From Rhodoferax sp. (GTDB taxonomy: Bacteria; Pseudomonadota; Gammaproteobacteria; Burkholderiales; Burkholderiaceae_C): 8,806 nt of DNA. The notes under the pieces were generated by a model, which was not told where the DNA came from, searched no databases, and saw only the letters and a program-made list of their open reading frames with translations. The stretch is from the NCBI GenBank assembly GCA_028292305.1, contig JAQGMQ010000623.1:1-8806 (forward strand). The letters are read 5' to 3'. This document shows, piece after piece, positions 1 to 5,498 of this stretch (the stretch's first letter is position 1; every line of letters starts with the position of its first letter). A program made the position numbers and the translations under genes.

Positions 1-242
1 ACGAACAGCAATTGCACGCGTCGCTGCACCAGAGCATCACCGTCACCGCCGGCACCCGGCGCATCACGGTCAACCTGGACATCGAGCCCGACGAAGAGAA
101 CCCGTCGGCCGTTCTGACGGCGCTGGACGACGACGCCAACACGCTGACCGAGGTGCGCGTGGCGCCGTCCTTCAAGCTGAACCGTGCAAGTGCCGTGGCC
201 TGGGCCGAGAGCGGTTTTGCCAAGCCAAAAGACCGCTCCTGA
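1..242 (+). CDS. C-terminal fragment of an unrecognised protein (5' end outside the window)
   Basis: The frame is open from the left edge (reading Glu-Gln-Gln from base 3) to a TGA at 240-242, giving about 79 visible residues. A TTG at 12 is a possible start codon, but the frame has no stop before it, so the gene most likely begins upstream of the window. The visible part alternates short beta-prone stretches (ITVTAGTRRITVNLDIE, then a leucine/valine-rich segment) with an acidic patch (DDDAN), and ends in a basic/polar tail. I see no membrane segment, cysteine or catalytic motif, and I do not recognise the family. Codon use (C/G in third positions) matches its neighbours, which supports real coding. 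The next gene, rep, starts about 140 bases downstream, so co-transcription is possible but not shown. Confidence 0.6.
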   Translation, partial: EQQLHASLHQSITVTAGTRRITVNLDIEPDEENPSAVLTALDDDANTLTEVRVAPSFKLNRASAVAWAESGFAKPKDRS

Positions 243-310
243 ATTCAGAGCGCGCAGCCTTTTCTCCGGCTTTCCTATTGTCGTTTTCGATGCGCCTGTT
301 CGGGTGCGAT

Positions 311-341
311 TTCACCACTCGACAACACGTCTCTGTATGAT
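311..341 (+). promoter_or_regulatory. weak candidate promoter for the rep cluster
   Basis: The gap 243-385 holds a TATGAT hexamer at 336-341 (five of six matches to a sigma-70 -10 box). The best upstream partner I see is TTCACC at 311-316, at a long 19-base spacing. A closer TCGACA at 319-324 looks better as a -35 box but leaves only 11 bases of spacer. If used, transcription would start near 348, leaving a leader of about 40 bases before the rep start. This is motif reading only; sigma-70 motifs in GC-rich genomes are often degenerate. Confidence 0.25.
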
Positions 342-385
342 CCAACGCTTTGTCCAGAGCCTCCCCTGAAGCTTCTCCCCACGCC

Positions 386-2467
386 ATGTCCGCCGGAATG
401 AATCTCGCCCAGCAAGAGGCTGTGAACTACCTGCACGGGCCCTGCCTGGTGCTGGCGGGCGCGGGCTCGGGCAAGACGCGGGTGATCACGCACAAGATCG
501 GCCGGCTGATCCAGACCGGCATGCCGCCGAAGAAAATCGCCGCCATCACCTTCACCAACAAGGCCGCGATGGAAATGCGCGACCGGGCCAAGGCACTCAT
601 CGGCCGCGAGGCCAAGGACGTGGTGATCTGCACCTTCCACGCGCTGGGCGTGCGCATGGTGCGCGAAGACGGCAAGCTGCTCGGCCTGAAGCCGCAGTTC
701 AGCATTCTCGACTCCGACGACGTGACCGGCATCCTCAAGGAAGCCGGCGGCAGCAGCGACCTGGCCACGGCCCGCACCTGGCAGTGGACGATCAGCAAGT
801 GGAAGAACATGGGCCTGAACGCCGAGGCCGCGCTGGCCCAGGCGGCAGACGACAACGAACGCATCACCGCGGTCGTCATGGGGCGTTATGAAGAGCGCCT
901 GACGGCCTACCAGAGTGTCGATTTCGACGACCTGATCAGCCTGCCGCTGCGCCTGCTGCGCGACTTCGAGGAAGTACGCAACAAGTGGCAGAGCGTGCTG
1001 GGCCATGTGCTGGTCGACGAATACCAGGACACCAACGCCACGCAGTACGAGGTGCTGAAGTACCTGGTGGGCGAAAACGCGCGCTTTACCGCGGTGGGCG
1101 ACGACGACCAGTCCATCTACGGCTGGCGTGGCGCCACGCTCGACAACCTGAAGAAGCTGCCGCTCGATTTTCCGCAGCTCAAAGTCATCAAGCTGGAGCA
1201 GAACTACCGCTCCACCAGCGCCATCCTGCGCGCGGCCAACAACGTGATCGGGCCGAACCCGAAGCTCTATCCCAAGACGCTGTTCAGCGAACTCGGCGAA
1301 GGCGAGCCGGTGCGCGTGGTCGATGCCGACAATGAGGAACACGAAGCCGAACGCGCCGTGGCCCGCATCCAGGGCCTGCGCGTGAATTCGCAGCACCAGG
1401 AGTTTCGCCACTTCGCCGTGTTGTACCGCGCCAACCACCAGGCCAAGCCGTTCGAGAAGGCCCTGCGCAAGGCGTCGATTCCGTACAAGGTGTCGGGCGG
1501 CACCGGCTTCTTCGACCGCGCCGAGATCAAGGACCTGTGCGCCTGGTTCCGGCTGTGGATCAACAACGACGACGACCCGGCCTTCCTGCGCTGCATCACC
1601 ACGCCCAAGCGCGGCATCGGCCACACCACGCTGGGCAAGCTCGGCGAATTCGCGACGCTCTACAAGCTGAGCCTGTTCGAGTCGCTGTTCTCGTCGTCGC
1701 TGGCCAGCATGCTGCCGGGCAAGGCGCTGGACAGCCTGCACGAGTTCGGCCGCTACGTGACCGACCTTGAGTACCAGGCGCGCCGCACCATCGGCGCCGA
1801 AGACGCGCTGGCCTTCATGCTGCAGTGGCTGAAGGATATCGACTACGAAAAGCACCTGTACGACGGCGAGGACAGCGAAAAGGTGGCCGCCGCGCGCTGG
1901 ACCAACGTGCTCGAATTTTGCGACTGGATGGCCGCGCGCGCCGGTGGCCAGACCGACGACGACGCGGGCGTGACCACCGTGCGCGAAACCAAGAGCCTGC
2001 TCGAAGTGGCGCAGACGATTGCCCTGCTGTCGACCATCAACCAGCGCGAGAAGGACGCCGACGTGGTCACGCTGTCGACGCTGCACGCGTCCAAGGGCCT
2101 CGAGTGGCCACACGTGATCCTGGCCGGCGTGACCGAAGGCATGTTGCCGTTCAAGCTCGACGACGACGAAGGCCGTCAACAGGTGGTGAGCGACGACATC
2201 ACCCAGCGCCTGCAGGAAGAGCGCCGGCTGATGTACGTGGGCATCACCCGCGCCCAGCGCAGCCTGGCCGTGAGCTGGACGCGCAAGAAGAAAAAGGGCC
2301 GCGAGATGGTCACCGCGCAGCCCAGCCGCTTCATCAAGGAGATGGCGCTGGACGCCACCACCACCAAGGAAGACCCGCGCGAGAAGCTGCGTGCGCTGCG
2401 CGCCGAGTTCGCCAAGAAGTCGCTGGACACCGCGGCGGCCGTGGCCGCCAGCAATGCGCTGACGTGA
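386..2467 (+). CDS. rep: Rep-type ATP-dependent 3'-5' DNA helicase (UvrD/Rep superfamily 1A)
   Basis: This is a cytoplasmic motor that unwinds duplex DNA 3' to 5' and, in E. coli, clears protein roadblocks and helps restart stalled replication forks. From the ATG at 386 it is 693 residues, close to E. coli Rep (673). Visible motifs in order: Q-motif region NLAQQEAV (6-13), Walker A GAGSGKT (25-31), motif Ia ITFTNKAA (54-61), Walker B DEYQD (211-215), motif III GDDDQSIYGWRGA (238-250), motif IV EQNYRS (271-276), motif V TLHASKGLEW (565-574) and motif VI EERRLMYVGITRAQ (611-624). The segments FSELGEGE, NNEEHEAER-like and YKVSGGTGFFDRAEIKDL track E. coli Rep more closely than UvrD or PcrA. The frame opens at a TTG (350) but family N-termini begin just before the Q-motif, so ATG 386 (or ATG 398) is preferred; neither has a strong ribosome site. 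All catalytic residues are intact. The stop overlaps the next start (TGATG). Confidence 0.95.
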   Translation: MSAGMNLAQQEAVNYLHGPCLVLAGAGSGKTRVITHKIGRLIQTGMPPKKIAAITFTNKAAMEMRDRAKALIGREAKDVVICTFHALGVRMVREDGKLLGLKPQFSILDSDDVTGILKEAGGSSDLATARTWQWTISKWKNMGLNAEAALAQAADDNERITAVVMGRYEERLTAYQSVDFDDLISLPLRLLRDFEEVRNKWQSVLGHVLVDEYQDTNATQYEVLKYLVGENARFTAVGDDDQSIYGWRGATLDNLKKLPLDFPQLKVIKLEQNYRSTSAILRAANNVIGPNPKLYPKTLFSELGEGEPVRVVDADNEEHEAERAVARIQGLRVNSQHQEFRHFAVLYRANHQAKPFEKALRKASIPYKVSGGTGFFDRAEIKDLCAWFRLWINNDDDPAFLRCITTPKRGIGHTTLGKLGEFATLYKLSLFESLFSSSLASMLPGKALDSLHEFGRYVTDLEYQARRTIGAEDALAFMLQWLKDIDYEKHLYDGEDSEKVAAARWTNVLEFCDWMAARAGGQTDDDAGVTTVRETKSLLEVAQTIALLSTINQREKDADVVTLSTLHASKGLEWPHVILAGVTEGMLPFKLDDDEGRQQVVSDDITQRLQEERRLMYVGITRAQRSLAVSWTRKKKKGREMVTAQPSRFIKEMALDATTTKEDPREKLRALRAEFAKKSLDTAAAVAASNALT

Positions 2468-2922
2468 TGGCCGCCCGCATGCGATTGGCTCGACTGCTTC
2501 TGGCGGCCTGCATCGGCGGCATCGCCATCGGCGCCGCCGCCCAAACCCAAACCCAGCCCGCGGCCTGCCCCGGGCCGGCCGACGTCTTGCCGGTCCACCT
2601 GTATGGCACGTGGCTTGCAAAGGTGGAAGGAGAGGCCGGGCCGGTCACGGTGCGGCTGCAAAAACACCCCGAACTGGCCGGCAGTGTGTCGGGCACGCTG
2701 GAGCGCGGCGGCGCCAGCGCGCAGGTGTCGGGCGACGTGGACAACGGCGACTTCACGCTGGAAGAATCATCCGACGGGCAGCGCATCAGCGCCACCTGGA
2801 TCGGCCGAGTGGTAGACGCCTCGTGCGGCAAAGAAATCAAGGGAACATGGACCAAAGCAACCGACACCTCGGGCGACGCGCCCCGCGCCTTCAGCCTGCG
2901 CAAGCAGGGCGGCTGGCAATGA
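2467..2922 (+). CDS. small secreted protein of unknown function, between rep and pldA
   Basis: This is a 151-residue protein starting at the ATG that overlaps the rep stop by one base (TGATG). A second in-frame ATG at 2479 (residue 5) is an alternative start. Residues 1-25 form a classical signal peptide: arginines at 4, 6 and 9, a hydrophobic core, then a likely signal peptidase I site after Ala-Ala-Ala (23-25). The mature part is about 126 residues, with two cysteines (34 and 120) able to form a disulphide. It is rich in short beta strands and Gly/Ser turns: YGTW near 46, a V-T-V-R-L strand near 61, G-x-V-S-G-T-L near 72, an alternating strand at 96-114 and a second G-T-W near 126. That pattern resembles a small beta-barrel or lipocalin-like fold, but this is inference and I do not recognise the family. 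No ribosome site is evident, so translation probably depends on coupling to rep. Its stop overlaps the pldA start by four bases (ATGA), suggesting an envelope role alongside PldA. Confidence 0.85.
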   Translation: MAARMRLARLLLAACIGGIAIGAAAQTQTQPAACPGPADVLPVHLYGTWLAKVEGEAGPVTVRLQKHPELAGSVSGTLERGGASAQVSGDVDNGDFTLEESSDGQRISATWIGRVVDASCGKEIKGTWTKATDTSGDAPRAFSLRKQGGWQ

Positions 2923-4139
2923 CTTCACCGCGGCGCCCCGGCCCGCTGCTGGCGGCCACGCTGTTTGGCGCGGGCATGGGTGCGAGCCTGTTCGCCGCCT
3001 CTGGCGCCATCGCCCAGACCTCGGCCTCGGCCACCACCGGCGCCTGGGAAATCTGCAGCGCCATGGCCGGCGACAAGGACGCGCGCCTGGCGTGCTTCGA
3101 CCTGTGGGCCAAGCAGCAGAAGGCCGGCACCAACCCCACGCCGTCGGCCACCGCCACTGCGCCTGCCGGCACGGTGCCGCCGGTTTCGGCCGCGGCCCTG
3201 GCCGACGCCAAGCCCGTCACGCCACCGCCAGCCGACTCCACGCTGCCGGCCACGCGTGTTATCGTCGACGCCGATCTGCGTTGCAAGGACCCGGAGTATT
3301 CGGACCTGTCGCGTTTCTGGGAACTCGAGCGCGCCACCCAGTGCGACACCTTCAACATCCGCGGCTACCGGCCCATCAGCCTGTCGTTCGTGACGTCCGA
3401 CACGGTGAACAAACAGCCGTTGTCACCCGCCGTCGACCATGGCGCGACGACACCGATCGACTACGCCCGCAACGAGGCGCGCATCCAGCTGTCGGTGCGG
3501 ACCAAGGTGGCGCACGACCTGCTCACCCGCGGCAATTCATCGGCCGTGGACTCGTTATGGTTCGGCTACACGCAACAGTCGTACTGGCAGCTGTTCAGCC
3601 CCGACCTGTCGCGCCCTTTCCGCAGCACCGACCACGAGCCCGAAGTGCTCTACATCTACCCGACCCGCGCCGACCTGCCCGGCGGCTGGAAGCTGCGCTA
3701 CACCGGCCTGGGCCTGGTGCACCAGTCGAACGGCCAGAACCTGCCGCTGTCGCGCAGCTGGAACCGCTACTACCTGCAGTCGGGTTTCGAGAAGGACAAC
3801 ACCTACCGCTTCACGGCGAAGTTCTGGCAGCGCATCCATGAGAGCGACGGCAAGGACGACAACCCGGACATCTCGGACCACATCGGCCGCGGCGAATTCA
3901 GCGGGGCCTGGAACATCAACAAGGACCACACCGTGAGCGCCACCCTGCGCCACACGCTGAGCAACAGCAACCGCGGCTCGCTGCGGCTGGAGTGGATGCA
4001 GGCCATCGGCAATGCCGACAGCAAGAAGAGCCAGCTGCGTTTTCACACCCAGCTGTTCACGGGTTATGGCGACAGCCTGATCGACTACAACCGCAAGCGC
4101 ACAGTGTTGAGCGTGGGCCTGAGCCTGGTCGACTTCTAG
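2919..4139 (+). CDS. pldA: outer-membrane phospholipase A1 (OMPLA/PldA family)
   Basis: The enzyme is a 12-stranded outer-membrane beta-barrel hydrolase that removes fatty acids from phospholipids and lysophospholipids in the outer leaflet; in E. coli it is calcium-dependent and active as a dimer when membrane asymmetry is lost. It is 406 residues. A signal peptide ends at Ala-Ile-Ala (30-32). Residues 43-61 hold a motif with cysteines 46 and 59 and the R-L-A-C-F-D signature seen at the N-termini of several proteobacterial envelope proteins; then comes an Ala/Pro/Thr-rich linker (about 70-115) and two more cysteines (122, 142). The barrel spans roughly 145-406. The catalytic triad aligns exactly in spacing with E. 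coli His142/Ser144/Asn156 as His268, Ser270 and Asn282, within H-Q-S-N-G and S-R-S-W-N-R. Ser278 matches calcium ligand Ser152 and Ser231 probably matches Ser106, but Leu275 replaces Asp149. N-P-D-I (315-318), a late G-Y-G-D-S-L-I-D-Y-N and the terminal Phe fit the barrel family. The ATGA overlap supports translational coupling to the preceding gene. Confidence 0.95.
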   Translation: MTSPRRPGPLLAATLFGAGMGASLFAASGAIAQTSASATTGAWEICSAMAGDKDARLACFDLWAKQQKAGTNPTPSATATAPAGTVPPVSAAALADAKPVTPPPADSTLPATRVIVDADLRCKDPEYSDLSRFWELERATQCDTFNIRGYRPISLSFVTSDTVNKQPLSPAVDHGATTPIDYARNEARIQLSVRTKVAHDLLTRGNSSAVDSLWFGYTQQSYWQLFSPDLSRPFRSTDHEPEVLYIYPTRADLPGGWKLRYTGLGLVHQSNGQNLPLSRSWNRYYLQSGFEKDNTYRFTAKFWQRIHESDGKDDNPDISDHIGRGEFSGAWNINKDHTVSATLRHTLSNSNRGSLRLEWMQAIGNADSKKSQLRFHTQLFTGYGDSLIDYNRKRTVLSVGLSLVDF

Positions 4140-4262
4140 GCGCAAGCGCCCAGCCGCCCGGCAGGTTGGTTGCCTGGCAGCGTGAGAAAATGACCGCGGG
4201 TCCGGCGGTCGAGGCGGGCCGCCACGCGACCCGCCTGCAACTCACTACCGATCCGATCGAAC

Positions 4263-5420
4263 ATGCTGCTTCATTCCTCCGCGCGGCCTGCCGCACCTCT
4301 TGCTTCGGGCAGTGGCCGACTGGAATGGCTGCAGGCGGCGCGCGGTGGCGCTGCTCTGCTGGTGCTGATGTTCCACCTGCGGCCGTTGATCGCCGGCGCG
4401 CCGGCAATTGCGCCGAGCGCCGTGTTGTGGACCTACGGCTTTTGCGGCGTCGACATCTTCTTCGTCATCAGCGGCTTCGTGGTCGCACGCTCCCTGCAGT
4501 CGCTGGCGCCTACCGCGCATGTCGGCGGCTTGTTCGTGGCCAAGCGCCTGCTGCGCATCTTCTCGGGCTACTGGCCGGCACTGGCCCTGACCGTGGTCGT
4601 CACCATGTGGCTGCCCGGCAACGAGAATTTCCCGCCCATGGCCAAGATGTGGGACAGCCTGTTCCTGCTGTCGCCGAGCCTGTTCGACCACTGGCTGGGC
4701 ACCGCCTGGTCGCTGTCTTACGAGCTGTATTTCTACGGCTGCCTGGCCGTGCTGTTTTTCGCCGTGCGCTGGGGCACGTTCTACCAGCGGCTGGTGTTTG
4801 CCATGGCCGTATTGCTGGTGGTGAACGCGGCCTGTTATGTGGTCGACCGCGAGATGGTGGAGACCGGTCACCAGCCGATGCGCCACTGGTTCGCCGGCTT
4901 CGGCATCGAGTTCCTCGCCGGCTCCTGCCTGGCCGAACTGCTGAAGCACCGCCCCGTCATCAGCAAGAAACTGATCCCCGTGTTCGCGATTTTCGGGCTG
5001 CTCGGCTTGCTGATGGGCACGTCGTCCTACCATTTCGCCAACGTCGAAGTACTGCGCGCCGGCAGCTACGGTCTGTTCGGCCTCGGCGTGGTGCTGATCG
5101 CGCTGACGCTGGACAGCCACGCCCTGCGCGCGCCGGCCTGGCTCGTTAAACTGGGCGACTCGTCGTTCAGCCTGTACCTGCTGCATCCGCTGCTGATCGG
5201 CATCTATGGCTGGCTGCAGTTCCGGCTGATGCCGAGCGGGCCTTACTGGGTGCTGGCCTTCACGCTGAGCGCGGTCCCGGTGATGCTGCTGGTCTGCCAC
5301 GGCTGGTATCTGGCGGTGGAGCGCCCACTGCACCGCCTGGCGGAACGCGTCATTGGCCTGGAACGGCAGAAGGCCGTGCCGGCAACACACGCCAACGCCT
5401 CACGCGTGGCTGTCGACTAG
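4263..5420 (+). CDS. integral-membrane acyltransferase, acyltransferase-3 family (OafA/YrhL-like)
   Basis: Members of this family move acetyl or other short acyl groups from a cytoplasmic donor onto extracytoplasmic sugars such as O-antigen, capsule or exopolysaccharide. The protein is 385 residues with about ten hydrophobic segments (near 27-46, 54-76, 96-118, 147-168, 176-193, 209-226, 235-252, 264-283, 300-320, 328-350), typical of a stand-alone family member without an SGNH domain. The family R-x10-H motif is present as Arg27 and His38, followed by F-C-G-V-D-I-F-F-V-I-S-G-F (60-72), W-S-L-S-Y-E-L-Y-F-Y (149-158), G-D-S-S-F-S-L-Y-L-L-H-P (298-309) and V-E-R-P-L (352-356) at the end of the last helix. 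The ATG at 4263 is the natural start; no strong ribosome site precedes it. It lies 123 bases after pldA on the same strand, so it may be a separate unit or the operon's last gene. No glycosyltransferase genes are beside it, so the acceptor cannot be named. Confidence 0.92.
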   Translation: MLLHSSARPAAPLASGSGRLEWLQAARGGAALLVLMFHLRPLIAGAPAIAPSAVLWTYGFCGVDIFFVISGFVVARSLQSLAPTAHVGGLFVAKRLLRIFSGYWPALALTVVVTMWLPGNENFPPMAKMWDSLFLLSPSLFDHWLGTAWSLSYELYFYGCLAVLFFAVRWGTFYQRLVFAMAVLLVVNAACYVVDREMVETGHQPMRHWFAGFGIEFLAGSCLAELLKHRPVISKKLIPVFAIFGLLGLLMGTSSYHFANVEVLRAGSYGLFGLGVVLIALTLDSHALRAPAWLVKLGDSSFSLYLLHPLLIGIYGWLQFRLMPSGPYWVLAFTLSAVPVMLLVCHGWYLAVERPLHRLAERVIGLERQKAVPATHANASRVAVD

Positions 5421-5427
5421 CCGGCTC

Positions 5428-5477
5428 GCCAGCCCGCCGAGACTGGCCGGCGCGGCAGCCGTTGCCGGCGCTGCCGC
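5428..5477. terminator. GC-rich hairpins between convergent genes, possible bidirectional terminator
   Basis: The 78-base gap between the acyltransferase stop and the stop of the minus-strand lipoprotein gene holds two stem-loops. The stronger is a perfect 8-base stem, GCGGCAGC (5452-5459) with GCTGCCGC (5470-5477), and a 10-base loop. A 5-base stem, GCCAG (5428-5432) with CTGGC (5443-5447), lies before it. Position between converging genes suggests termination in both directions, but neither strand has a T-run after the stem, so this is not a classical intrinsic terminator. Confidence 0.4.
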
Positions 5478-5498
5478 AAGACCTCGGGCGCTACGACC

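Noticed and set aside
255..280. Possible terminator hairpin (AGCC/GGCT) after the first gene
   Set aside because: The stem is only four base pairs and no T-run of useful length follows, so it is no better than chance.
350..385. TTG start for rep adding 12 residues
   Set aside because: The added residues lie outside the usual Rep N-terminus, TTG is a rare start and no ribosome site precedes it. ATG 386 sits just before the conserved Q-motif region.
2467..2520. Lipoprotein reading of the small secreted protein (Leu-Ala-Ala-Cys at 12-15)
   Set aside because: The hydrophobic stretch continues well past Cys15 and ends in a good Ala-x-Ala site at 23-25, so ordinary signal peptidase I cleavage is more likely. 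A lipoprotein cannot be fully excluded.
275..2620. Very long minus-strand open frame opposite rep
   Set aside because: It mirrors the rep reading frame in GC-rich DNA, where strong C/G third-position bias removes antisense stops. Its translation is Arg/Ala/Gly/His-rich with no domain, while the plus strand encodes an intact helicase.
4140..4262. Promoter or terminator between pldA and the acyltransferase gene
   Set aside because: I see only 4-5 base stems without T-runs and no -35/-10 pair at acceptable spacing. The acyltransferase could be transcribed with pldA or from an unrecognised promoter.
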